From an uncultured SAR86 cluster bacterium (GTDB lineage Bacteria; Pseudomonadota; Gammaproteobacteria; Magnimaribacterales; Magnimaribacteraceae), in assembly GCA_937773605.1 (NCBI GenBank), contig CALJVP010000002.1, forward strand, positions 1 to 64,000: DNA of 64,000 bases, in the 5' to 3' direction. This document shows positions 18,931 to 28,693 of this stretch, piece after piece. Position 1 is the stretch's first letter. Each line of letters starts with the position of its first letter. Made by a program: the position numbers and the translations under genes. Below the pieces are notes generated by a model. It did not search any database. It was given only the letters and a program-made list of their open reading frames with translations, and was not told the DNA's origin.

Positions 18931-19866
18931 TTGAGCCATAGTCACTTTCTTGCTCCTTTGATCAAATTACTAAGAAATACTGCATTAATAGCATTCTTAA
19001 TTATTTCTATAGACCTCTCAGCGGAAACAAAAGTTGTGGTGCTGGGTTCTGGAACTCCCAATCCCGATCCAAACAGAGGCGGTTCTGCTTATGCTGTTTT
19101 AGTTAATGATCAAGCCTATTTGGTTGATTTTGGTCCAGGTATAGTAAGAAGTGCCTCTTCTTTATCACCAACTTGGGGAGGAGAATTTGAGGAACTAGAA
19201 GTAGAAAACTTGGAGTATGCTTTTTTAACTCACATACATTCAGATCACTCTGCTGGTCTAAGTGACCTAATATTGACTCCTTGGGTCCTAGGAAGGGAAA
19301 GGCCCCTTAAGCTATTTGGACCGCCTCAATTAGCTAAAATGGCTAAAAACATTCAGATTGCTTATGAAGACGACATTAATTATAGAATTAATGGCTCTCA
19401 GCCTTCCAATCCAGAAGGTTATAAAACTGTGTTTAAGGCAAATAAAGAAGGTATTATTTTTAAAGATTCAAACGTGACGGTCCGAGCTTTTCGAGTTAAC
19501 CACGGTGAGTTAATTGATTCCTATGGGTACAGTTTCATTACTGATGACAAAAAAGTCGTTTTTTCTGGTGATACCGCCATCAGTGATGTATTAATTGAAG
19601 AAGCAAAAGGCGCTGATATTCTAGTCCACGAAGTTTTTTCAGAAGAAGGTTTTCAGAGAAAAACTGAAGATTGGAAAACTTACCACAAGGCGCATCACAC
19701 TTCTTCGTTGGAAGTTGGTTTGATTGCCAATATGGTGAAACCTAAGAAATTAGTCCTCTCACATATACTCTTTTGGGGGGCTTCTAAAGAATCAATTCTA
19801 GAAGATGTAAAGCTGAACTTTAAAGGAGAAACGATTCTTGCAGAGGATCGGATGGTGATTAACTAA
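18931..19866 (+). CDS. Exported MBL-fold metallo-hydrolase (RNase Z-like arylsulfatase/lactonase group)
   Basis: TTG start; hydrophobic N-terminus; LGSGTPNPDPNRGGSAY, FLTHIHSDHSAGLSDL, FSGDTAIS, LVLSHI motifs. Confidence 0.87.
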   Translation: MSHSHFLAPLIKLLRNTALIAFLIISIDLSAETKVVVLGSGTPNPDPNRGGSAYAVLVNDQAYLVDFGPGIVRSASSLSPTWGGEFEELEVENLEYAFLTHIHSDHSAGLSDLILTPWVLGRERPLKLFGPPQLAKMAKNIQIAYEDDINYRINGSQPSNPEGYKTVFKANKEGIIFKDSNVTVRAFRVNHGELIDSYGYSFITDDKKVVFSGDTAISDVLIEEAKGADILVHEVFSEEGFQRKTEDWKTYHKAHHTSSLEVGLIANMVKPKKLVLSHILFWGASKESILEDVKLNFKGETILAEDRMVIN

Positions 19867-19938
19867 TAAAAAGAAATGGGAGCAACTTTGCAGCGAACTC
19901 CCTTAGATCCTTTAGAGACAAATAACCTTTCTGAACAG

Positions 19939-20853
19939 TTACTGAGTTTTCTCTTGTATTAATTTAAATACTTTCATTGATTGATCTCCGCCCTGGTAAC
20001 AAAGCTCTGCATCTGTCATGTCAGAAATCTGATCCCAATTAGCTTCAATATTCTCAGCTGTCATGTCTTCTCCGGTTCCCAGATAGACACCTTTAGTTTC
20101 ATGCACCATAACTCTGGTAAAGACGCCAGCACCTGCAGCTATAATGACGCCTGTCGGGGCATCTTCAGAAACCATGTACGTTACTGCTGGAGTTACAAAC
20201 TCGGGTTTAATCTGCTCTATGACCTCACCAGGCATTAAACTTTCGGTCATTCTTGTTCCTGCCAAAGGCGCTAAAGAATTGCATTTAATATTGTATTTTG
20301 CACCTTCAAGTTTAAGCGTATTCATCAACCCAACTACGCCCATTTTTGCAGCACCGTAATTTGTTTGACCAAAATTCCCGTATAGGCCACTGGAAGATGA
20401 CGTCATAACAATCCTGCCGTAGTTTTGCTCTTTCATAATTTCCCAAACTGCTTTAGTGCAATTCACACTTCCCATCAAGTGAACTTCTAAGACCATTCTG
20501 AAATCTTCATCTTCAACTTTAGTGAAACTCTTATCACGTAAAATGCCGGCATTGTTAATGAGAATATCTATTCGGCCGTACTTATCCATCACTTCTTTAA
20601 CCATCTCAGCTACCTGGTCTCTATCAGTGACACTAGCGCCATTAGCCATTGCTTGGCCGCCTGCTGCTTTAATTTCTTCCACAACGGTTTCAGCTGCAGA
20701 TAATGAACCGTCACTTGATCCATCAACATTACCGCCAAGATCATTAACAACTACTTTAGCCCCTCTTCTGGCTAAATCTAAAGCGTGACACCTTCCAAGC
20801 CCTCCTCCTGCTCCAGTAACAATAGCAACTCGATCCTCAAAATTTATAGACAT
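19939..20853 (-). CDS. SDR family oxidoreductase (3-hydroxyacyl-CoA dehydrogenase / MFE-2-like)
   Basis: VAIVTGAGGGLGRCHALDLARRGAKVVVNDLGG, NNAGILRDKSF, YGAAKMGVVGLMNTLKLEGAKYNIKCNSLAP. Confidence 0.9.
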   Translation of the reverse strand: MSINFEDRVAIVTGAGGGLGRCHALDLARRGAKVVVNDLGGNVDGSSDGSLSAAETVVEEIKAAGGQAMANGASVTDRDQVAEMVKEVMDKYGRIDILINNAGILRDKSFTKVEDEDFRMVLEVHLMGSVNCTKAVWEIMKEQNYGRIVMTSSSSGLYGNFGQTNYGAAKMGVVGLMNTLKLEGAKYNIKCNSLAPLAGTRMTESLMPGEVIEQIKPEFVTPAVTYMVSEDAPTGVIIAAGAGVFTRVMVHETKGVYLGTGEDMTAENIEANWDQISDMTDAELCYQGGDQSMKVFKLIQEKTQ

Positions 20854-20894
20854 ACGATCTCCTTCGATTTTTAAAGTGGTGATTTTACAGCAAC

Positions 20895-22040
20895 CTAGTT
20901 TCTTTGTGAAAAGGCTTTTTGTATTCTTGCAATAGAATCTTCAAGTACAGACCTAGGACAGCCAAAGTTCAGTCTGACGTAATCCTTATTTCCAAACCAT
21001 TCTCCGTCATGAACGCCAACCTTTGCTTGTTGAATCATAAACTCAGAGGGAGATAAAAGTTTCGCTTCTCTGCAATCAATCCAAGCCAAATAACTAGCCT
21101 CTGGACCTGTCAAAGACAAACCTTCGACTTCATTTATTCCTTCTATTAGGATTTGCTTATTTTTTTTAAGGTATTCAATTAGCGCTTTATGCCATTCTCC
21201 TCCGTTTAAATACGCTGCTTCAGTAGCCACAAAAGACAAAGAACTTATATGGGCAACAATACCTCTCATGCATCTTCTAAAATGCGCCCTTAGTTCAGGA
21301 TTAGGAACTACAGCAGCTGCAATTGGCAGACCTGCAAGGTTAAAAGTTTTACAGGGGCCAAGTAAAGTTACAGAGTTTTCTCTGGCGTAATCATTAATTG
21401 TTGCCGTATGAATGTGCTTTACTTTTTCATCTAATAATAAATCACAGTGTATTTCATCGGAACATATCCCAACGCCATGTTTTGCACAGACATTAACTAA
21501 TCGTTCTATTTCCTCATGAGAAAATACGGTTCCACCCGGATTATGTGGATTACAAAAATAGAACATTTTAATATCAGAAGACATCAAAGCCTCAATTGAA
21601 TCAAAATCTAATTCAATTCGACCACCCACATCTTTCATGACCGTTTTAACCATGCCCCTTTCCATATTACTTGGCGCAAAAGTAAAAGGTCTATAAATAG
21701 GAGACGGGGTCATGACCATATCACCAGGATTTAAGAAGGTACGAGCAGAGACATTCAGTCCAACAACGGCACCAGGAATCCAAGTTACCCACTCAGGGTC
21801 TATGTCCCATCCAGTGACCTCTAACCTATCTCTTAAAATTTCTGCGAGATGCGAAGGCCTGTCGGTGTAACCAAAAACTCCTTGATCTATTCTTTCATGA
21901 AGAGGATTTAGTATTTCTGGTGGACAAGAGAAGTCCATGTCTGCGACCCACATAGGTATAATTTCTGGGTCATCAAACTTTAACCATTTAGTACTGTGAG
22001 TTTGCTTGCGCTCTATTATTTCATCAAAGTTGTAGCTCAT
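20895..22040 (-). CDS. MalY/PatB-type PLP-dependent aminotransferase / C-S lyase
   Basis: KWLKFDDPEIIPMWVADMDFSCPPEI, FCNPHNPGGTVFSHEE, SDEIHCDLLLD, GPCKTFNLAGLPIAAAVVPN. Confidence 0.9.
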   Translation of the reverse strand: MSYNFDEIIERKQTHSTKWLKFDDPEIIPMWVADMDFSCPPEILNPLHERIDQGVFGYTDRPSHLAEILRDRLEVTGWDIDPEWVTWIPGAVVGLNVSARTFLNPGDMVMTPSPIYRPFTFAPSNMERGMVKTVMKDVGGRIELDFDSIEALMSSDIKMFYFCNPHNPGGTVFSHEEIERLVNVCAKHGVGICSDEIHCDLLLDEKVKHIHTATINDYARENSVTLLGPCKTFNLAGLPIAAAVVPNPELRAHFRRCMRGIVAHISSLSFVATEAAYLNGGEWHKALIEYLKKNKQILIEGINEVEGLSLTGPEASYLAWIDCREAKLLSPSEFMIQQAKVGVHDGEWFGNKDYVRLNFGCPRSVLEDSIARIQKAFSQRN

Positions 22041-22127
22041 TTTCTTTTATTCTTTGCGGGTCAACTATTGCCCCTAAAGATAGCAATCGTTAGACTTCCC
22101 GCCTATTAAAAATTAATACAACTCATT

Positions 22128-23684
22128 ATGACAGAAGTTTCCTATTCTAATGTAAATGACAATACACCCGTCCTTGTTGGCTGTGCTCAACATCTTGATA
22201 AAAATGGGGTGGACGGATTAAATTTTTTAGAAATCTTAGAGATTGCGGGAAAAAAAGCCATTGCTGATTGCGAAGCTAAAAAGCCTTTAAATGAAGAATT
22301 AGATAATGTTACGGTCATCCGTTTTGTTGCGGACACGCCAAATAGAGATTCAGCAACAACCAGCATGTGGGGATACCCCAACATGCCAAAGAGTTTGGCC
22401 AATAGTCTGGGATCTAAAGCGAGTAGCTTAATGTACACAACCACCGGCGGTAACTCTCCGCAACTAGCTTTGAATGAAGTGGCGAAGAGAATTCAGTCTG
22501 GAGATATTGATTGTTCATTAATTGCTGGTGGAGAAGCTCTAGATACATTTGTAAAAAGGATTAAATTAGGAATAGACACTGATTGGTCAGACAATCCTGG
22601 AGGTGAACCAGAAATAATAGGAAGTGCTAAAGATGGAGCCAATAACCATGAGAAGCTTCATGGTCTTTTTGATCCTTCCAGTGTCTATCCTCTTTTTGCT
22701 AATGCATTAAGAGCAAAAGATGGAACCTCACCTGCTAAACACATGCATGAAGTTGGTGAATTATTTTCTCAATTCTCTAGAGTTGCCTCAGAAAACGAAC
22801 ATGCTTGGTTTCCAATACACAGGACAGCCGAAGAAATATCCGAAGTGAAACCAGAAAATAGGATTATTGGTTTCCCCTACACTAAATACATGAATTCCAT
22901 TATGAGAGTCAATCAGTCCAGTGCTCTGGTAGTGGTATCTGCTAAAAAAGCTAGAGAAATGGAGATACCGGAATCAAAATGGGTGTTTATGCACGCTGGA
23001 GCTTGCCTAAACGAAATATTCCATTTGTCCGATAGAGTGAATTACCATTCTTCTCCGGCAATCAAATCTTGTACGGATGCTATTTTCAACTTATCTGGCA
23101 CAACTCAAGAAGAAATGGATTTTTTAGACATATACTCTTGTTTTCCTTCTGCAGTTCAAATTGCTATCAACGAATTAGGAATCCAGGCCGACGACCCCAG
23201 GGATCTAACATTGACAGGGGGGCTGCCGTACTTCGGAGGTCCTGGGAATGCTTATGTCCTAAGCTCCATGGCTTCGATGGTAAAAAAATTAAGGGAAAAT
23301 CCTGGTAAATTTGGTTTAGTCACCGCTAACGGCTGGTATCTAACAAAACATGGTGCAGGGATATTTTCTACTAAACCATTTGAAGGAGAATGGGATCAAG
23401 TCGTCGATACAAGTAAAATGCAAGAAGAAATAAATAATATGGATAGACCGGCTTTTACAGAAACTCCAGAAGGCGAGGCTGTTGTGGAAACCTACACTGT
23501 TGTTCATTCAAGGGAAGGACCTAGTAAGGCAATAGTAATTGGACGATTAGATGATGGAACTCGCTTCATTTCTAATACAGAAAAGGATGAGATTACCTTG
23601 AATAAGATGATGCAAGAAGAGATGCTGGGCGCAAAAGGCTCTGTTTCTTTTAACGGTAAGAAGAATATATTTAAACCCAATTAA
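22128..23684 (+). CDS. Thiolase-like protein (annotated acetyl-CoA acetyltransferase in homologs)
   Basis: Thiolase-fold features (LDIYSCFPSAVQIAINELG, LTLTGGLPYFGGPGNAYVLSSMASMV) with an additional C-terminal beta-rich domain. Canonical nucleophile Cys region reads MYTTTGGNSPQ. Confidence 0.82.
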   Translation: MTEVSYSNVNDNTPVLVGCAQHLDKNGVDGLNFLEILEIAGKKAIADCEAKKPLNEELDNVTVIRFVADTPNRDSATTSMWGYPNMPKSLANSLGSKASSLMYTTTGGNSPQLALNEVAKRIQSGDIDCSLIAGGEALDTFVKRIKLGIDTDWSDNPGGEPEIIGSAKDGANNHEKLHGLFDPSSVYPLFANALRAKDGTSPAKHMHEVGELFSQFSRVASENEHAWFPIHRTAEEISEVKPENRIIGFPYTKYMNSIMRVNQSSALVVVSAKKAREMEIPESKWVFMHAGACLNEIFHLSDRVNYHSSPAIKSCTDAIFNLSGTTQEEMDFLDIYSCFPSAVQIAINELGIQADDPRDLTLTGGLPYFGGPGNAYVLSSMASMVKKLRENPGKFGLVTANGWYLTKHGAGIFSTKPFEGEWDQVVDTSKMQEEINNMDRPAFTETPEGEAVVETYTVVHSREGPSKAIVIGRLDDGTRFISNTEKDEITLNKMMQEEMLGAKGSVSFNGKKNIFKPN

Positions 23685-23696
23685 ACGGAGAAAAAA

Positions 23697-24695
23697 ATGA
23701 AAGAAATTAACGTAGCAGTAACAGGCGGAGCGGGACAGATAGCTTATTCTCTTCTGCCCAGATTAATCAGTGGAGAAACTTTTGGAGAAGATACAAAAGT
23801 GAATCTTCGTTTGGTGGAGATCCCTCAAGTAGTGGATAAGCTTGAAGGCACCATAATGGAATTAATAGACTGCGGTTTTAGGCAAACAGGTGAGCTAACC
23901 GCAACTTCAGATATAAAAGAAGGCGTCAAAGACGCGGATTGGATATTGTTGGTGGGCAGCATACCAAGAGGCATAGTTGTAGATGGTAAGAAAATTGAAG
24001 AAAGAAGCGATTTACTTAAGATTAACGGAGGTATATTCACAGCACAAGGTTCTGCAATTGGTGAATTTGCAAAATCAAATGCAAAGATATTGGTTGTTGG
24101 TAACCCAGCAAACACAAATGCTCTTATCGGGAAAAATCAAGCCAATAATCCTGGTCAGCAATGGTTTGCAATGACAGCACTTGATGCAAATAGAGCTAAA
24201 GCTCAGCTAGCTAAAAAAGCCGGAGTTGAAATCTCGGCAGTAACTAACATGGCTATATGGGGAAACCACAGCCCAACAATGTACCCTGATCCTAACAATG
24301 CTCTGATTAACGGTGTGAGTGCAGCAGAAGTCATTAATGATAAAGACTGGATAGAGAATGATTACCTTCCTCTCGTGCAACAAAGAGGCAAGGCAGTTAT
24401 TGATGCCAGAGGAGCTTCTTCGGCAGCTTCAGCAGCAAATGCTGCAATCGACACAGTCAAGGCAGTAGAAAGTCCAACTGCTGAAGGTGACTGCTTTAGT
24501 GCCGCCATAGCTAGTGATGGTAGTTACGGAGTGCCTGAGGGTCTAATCTTTGGCTATCCTCTTAAGACAAACTCTGATAGTTCTATAGAAATAATCCAAG
24601 GCATTGAAATAAATAATTTTGCGCAAGAAAAAATTGATGTGACAACTAAAGAGCTGCTTGAAGAAAAAGAAGCAGTCAAAGATTTACTGAGCTAA
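23697..24695 (+). CDS. mdh: Malate dehydrogenase
   Basis: VAVTGGAGQIAYSLLPRLISGE, VGNPANTNALI, MTALDANRAKAQLA, WGNHSPTMYPD: cytosolic-type MDH signature. Confidence 0.95.
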   Translation: MKEINVAVTGGAGQIAYSLLPRLISGETFGEDTKVNLRLVEIPQVVDKLEGTIMELIDCGFRQTGELTATSDIKEGVKDADWILLVGSIPRGIVVDGKKIEERSDLLKINGGIFTAQGSAIGEFAKSNAKILVVGNPANTNALIGKNQANNPGQQWFAMTALDANRAKAQLAKKAGVEISAVTNMAIWGNHSPTMYPDPNNALINGVSAAEVINDKDWIENDYLPLVQQRGKAVIDARGASSAASAANAAIDTVKAVESPTAEGDCFSAAIASDGSYGVPEGLIFGYPLKTNSDSSIEIIQGIEINNFAQEKIDVTTKELLEEKEAVKDLLS

Positions 24696-24696
24696 C

Positions 24697-26184
24697 TCAG
24701 TCTTTAGATTTTAACTGCGGGAACAAAAGAACATCTCGGATAGATGGAGCTCCTGTGAGCAACATAACCAGCCTGTCTATCCCTATCCCAACGCCAGCGC
24801 ATGGCGGTAAACCATATTCTAAAGCCTCTACATAATCAGCATCATATTCCATGGCCTCTTCATCACCAGATGCTTTTTGTTCAACTTGAGCTTTAAATCT
24901 ATCAGCCTGATCCTCAGGGTCATTTAATTCTGAGAAGCCATTGGCTATCTCTTTTCCGCCAATAAATAATTCAAAACGATCTACAAAATCTGGGTCATCA
25001 TCAGAAATCCTAGAAAGTGGTGATATCTCTTTGGGGTAACCTGTTATGAAAGTCGGTTGATCAAGGCTTTCTTCAACCTCTGCTTCAAAGAGTTCAAAAA
25101 GTAATCTCCCCTCAGAAAGGTCTTTGTAATCTTCTAAATGTGATTTTTTTGCTAAAGATTCGAGGACTTCTCTCTTCCTTAAGTCTTCTTCTTTCACAGA
25201 CAGTTTCTCTGCAACAGCACCAATAAGAGTTAACCTTTTAAATGGCTTACTGAAATCGTACTTATGGTCATTTGTCTCTACAACTGAGCTGCCAAGAACT
25301 CTTTCAGTGACCGATTTAAAAAGTGATTCTATAAAAATCATCTGATCCTCAAAATCGGCATAAGCCGTATAGTATTCAAGCATAGTAAATTCAGGATTAT
25401 GCTTAGTGGAAAGCCCTTCATTCCTAAAATTTCTATTTATCTCAAAAACTTTTTCTAAGCCTCCAACAACCAATCTCTTTAAATACAGCTCAGGAGCAAT
25501 CCTGAGGTAGAGATCCATATCTAAGGCATTGTGATGAGTTGTGAAAGGTTTAGCTGCCGCCCCTCCAAGCACTGAATGCATCATAGGAGTTTCTACTTCC
25601 AAATAATCTTGTTCTCCAAAAAAAGAACGAATCTCACCAATAATTTGACTCCTTAGCTTGAACACCTTCAAACTGTCTTCGTTTGTTAGCAAATCAAGAT
25701 AGCGCTTTCTGTATCTTTGTTCTGTATCCACGAGTCCTGCATGTTTTTCTGGCAATGGGCGTAAAGACTTTGTGAGCAACCTAACTGAATCGGCGTGTAT
25801 GGTTAATTCACCAGTCTTAGTCTTGAAAAGCTTGCCTGAAATACCTGCTATATCTCCTAAGTCCCAAGTTTTAAAATTTTCATATTGACCTTCAGGTAAA
25901 TCATTGGATCTGAGATAAGCTTGAATCTGACCATCCATGTCTTGAAGGGTTATAAAGCTCGCTTTGCCCATAATTCTTTGCAGCATAATCCTGCCTGCTA
26001 CAGAAACATGTTTGGGGTTTGCTTCAAATGTTTCGTTGTCAAACTCGCCGTATTGAGCATGAAGAGCTTCGGACAAAGAATCCCTTCGGAAATCATTAGG
26101 GTATGCATTTCCTTCTGATCTAAGCTCTGCAAGCTTAGTCTTTCTTTGCAATATTAAATCGTTTTCTGTTATTTTTTCTGACAT
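24697..26184 (-). CDS. lysS: Lysyl-tRNA synthetase, class II
   Basis: GRIMLQRIMGKASFITLQD, RYLDLL, FRNEGLSTKHNPEFTMLEYYTAYAD, GVGIGIDRLVMLLTGAPSIRDVLLFPQL. Confidence 0.97.
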   Translation of the reverse strand: MSEKITENDLILQRKTKLAELRSEGNAYPNDFRRDSLSEALHAQYGEFDNETFEANPKHVSVAGRIMLQRIMGKASFITLQDMDGQIQAYLRSNDLPEGQYENFKTWDLGDIAGISGKLFKTKTGELTIHADSVRLLTKSLRPLPEKHAGLVDTEQRYRKRYLDLLTNEDSLKVFKLRSQIIGEIRSFFGEQDYLEVETPMMHSVLGGAAAKPFTTHHNALDMDLYLRIAPELYLKRLVVGGLEKVFEINRNFRNEGLSTKHNPEFTMLEYYTAYADFEDQMIFIESLFKSVTERVLGSSVVETNDHKYDFSKPFKRLTLIGAVAEKLSVKEEDLRKREVLESLAKKSHLEDYKDLSEGRLLFELFEAEVEESLDQPTFITGYPKEISPLSRISDDDPDFVDRFELFIGGKEIANGFSELNDPEDQADRFKAQVEQKASGDEEAMEYDADYVEALEYGLPPCAGVGIGIDRLVMLLTGAPSIRDVLLFPQLKSKD

Positions 26185-26199
26185 GAGTTGCTATTTTAA

Positions 26200-27298
26200 C
26201 TAAACATTTGCTTTTAAGCTCGCTTCAATGAATTCATCTATGTTTCCATCTAAGACGGCCGTGCAATTTGATGTCTCTATACCTGTTCTTAAATCTTTTA
26301 TCCTTGAAGAATCTAAGACATATGATCTTATCTGACTTCCCCAACCAATATCAGCTTTTGAATCTTCTAAGCTTTGTTTTTCTTGGTTAAGTTTTTGTAT
26401 TTCAATTTCATGCAATTTAGCTCTTAACTGCTTCATGGCCTTATCTCTATTCTTATGTTGCGATCGATCCGATTGACACTGGACTACAACTCCCGTGGGT
26501 TCATGAGTAATCCGAATAGCCGAGTCCGTTTTATTAACGTGCTGACCACCTGCTCCGCTGGCCCTGTAAGTGTCTACTCTTAAGTCAGAAGGATTTATTT
26601 CTATTTCTACCGTTTCATCAATCTCAGAGGAAACAAAAATAGATGCGAAAGAAGTGTGTCTTCTGCTGCCTGAGTCAAAAGGAGACTTTCTGACCAACCT
26701 GTGCACGCCCGTCTCTGTTCTTAACCAACCGTAAGCATATTCTCCTTCGTATCGAATGGTTGCGCTTTTTATGCCTGCCACTTCTCCGTGAGAGACCTCA
26801 ACCAGTTCTGTTTGGAAACCTTTAGACTCACCCCATTTAAGATACATTCGCATTAGCATTTCAGCCCAATCTTGAGCTTCAGTGCCTCCTGAACCTGATT
26901 GGATTTCTAAATAAGCATTATTAGGATCCATTTTATTAGAAAACATTCTTCTAAACTCTAGTTGATAGAGGGAATTCTCGTTATTCGCTACGTCAATCGA
27001 AATTTCTTCCATGGAGTCATTGTCCTGCTCTTCAATGGCCATTTCTATCAGCTCAGAAGCATCTTGAATAGACAAACTTAAGTCATCAAAGATAGTTAAA
27101 GATTTTTCAATACCAACACGCTCTTTATTTAATTCTTGAGCTTTCTTTGGGTCATCCCAGACGTTTGGGTCGCTCAGTAATTGAACCAGAGATTCTATGC
27201 GTATTTTCTTTTGATCAACGTCAAAGGTACCCCCTAAGATCTTTAATCCGATCCTGATGATCTTTTAACGTTTCCTTTAAAGTTGTTACTTCTATCAT
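26200..27298 (-). CDS. prfB: Peptide chain release factor 2 with programmed +1 frameshift
   Basis: Zero-frame ORF from ATG at 27298 ([25 protein letters not shown]) ends at TGA (27223-27221) in AGGGGGTACCTTTGAC. +1 frame continues ([14 protein letters not shown]...) into the ORF at 26200..27075 with [26 protein letters not shown]. Confidence 0.96.
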
Positions 27299-27301
27299 TC
27301 T

Positions 27302-28693
27302 CTATTTTAAATTCATTCTCACGTAATCTTTTACCACTTTAAGATTATCAGGTAAGACAGTGAAGACTTCCTCTCTTTCTTTTGTTGGTTTTAATTGAGA
27401 TGGTTCTTTGACTTGATGATCCGGTAAGGCACTTTTCATGGCATCAATAAATTTAGCTGGGTGAGCCGTTGCCATTGTAACTATTGTTTCTTCTTTTTGA
27501 GCCAGCGTATTTGCTGCTCTTATTCCAGTAGCAGTATGAGGATCCAACAAATAATTATGATTAGAGAAAGTTTCTTTAATTTGATCAGTAATCTGTTCGT
27601 CGTTACTGGCTAAACTGGGAAAGATTCCTTGGATTTCAGGCCACCTATCTTTTGGTATTTGAATTGATTTTTTCTTAAATGTATTCATCGCATCTAAAAG
27701 TAAATCAGGATCATCGTTATAAAGGTTGTAAAGTAATCTCTCAAAATTGCTTGCGACCGATATGTCCATGCTTGGTGCTAAAGTTTGATTTACGTTATTC
27801 TTTTCGTAGAGATTATTGGAAAATAATTTATGCAGCACATCATTGCTGTTAGTGGCAACTAATAACCTATCTATAGGCAGACCAATCTGTTTGGCTGTCC
27901 AGCCAGCATATGCATGTCCAAAATTTCCTGAAGGAATGGAAAAAGACAGGCTCGATGCAGTATCTTTTAATTTTAAATAAGACCAAAAAAAATAGACTGA
28001 CTGTGTCATGCATCGAGTCCAATTAATTGAATTAGCTGCTATGAGACGAGTACCTTCTTTATTCATTGAACCATCTAAGAACATGTCTTTAACCATCGCC
28101 TGACAACCGTCGAAATCAGTTTCTACTGCCAAAGCATGGACGTTCTCCGCTTGGGATGTTGTCATTTGACGTCGCTGTACTTCTGTTACCCGTCCATGAG
28201 GGTAAAGTATAAAAACGTCTACATTTGAATACCTTGCACAAGCTGAAATAGCTGCAGCTCCAGTATCTCCAGAAGTTGCTCCCAATACCGCTATCCTTTT
28301 TCCTTGTTTTTGAGAAAAATAATCTAATAAAGCCCCTAAAAGCTGCATAGCTAGATCTTTAAAAGCAAGCGTAGGACCATGAAAGAGTTCCAGTACCCAT
28401 TTATCTTTTTCCAACTCCACAAGACTAACGACATCTTCCTTATCAAAAATTTTGTAGGTCTCTTCAACAAGTTTAGAAAAATCTGACTTACTAATTTCTC
28501 CTTCGACAAAAGGGAAAAGAATTTTTGAAGCTAATTCGTGGTATTTCAGGCCTTCCATTGCATTTATTTGCTCTAAAGTCATTGAGGGGAAATGCTCAGG
28601 CATATAGAGTCCACCGTCAGGAGCCAAACCTCCTAATAGGACTTCAGAAAACGGGACTTCATCTGAAGACCCCCTTGTACTTTTATATAACAT
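27302..28693 (-). CDS. thrC: Threonine synthase
   Basis: GGLAPDGGLYMPE, ELFHGPTLAFKDLAMQLLG, LGATSGDTGAAA, SGNFGHAYAG. Confidence 0.95.
   Translation of the reverse strand: MLYKSTRGSSDEVPFSEVLLGGLAPDGGLYMPEHFPSMTLEQINAMEGLKYHELASKILFPFVEGEISKSDFSKLVEETYKIFDKEDVVSLVELEKDKWVLELFHGPTLAFKDLAMQLLGALLDYFSQKQGKRIAVLGATSGDTGAAAISACARYSNVDVFILYPHGRVTEVQRRQMTTSQAENVHALAVETDFDGCQAMVKDMFLDGSMNKEGTRLIAANSINWTRCMTQSVYFFWSYLKLKDTASSLSFSIPSGNFGHAYAGWTAKQIGLPIDRLLVATNSNDVLHKLFSNNLYEKNNVNQTLAPSMDISVASNFERLLYNLYNDDPDLLLDAMNTFKKKSIQIPKDRWPEIQGIFPSLASNDEQITDQIKETFSNHNYLLDPHTATGIRAANTLAQKEETIVTMATAHPAKFIDAMKSALPDHQVKEPSQLKPTKEREEVFTVLPDNLKVVKDYVRMNLK

Noticed and set aside
19870-19938. gggag...ctccc inverted repeat between the MBL and SDR genes as a terminator
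   Set aside because: Only a 5-bp stem with a long loop and no adjacent T tract; insufficient support.
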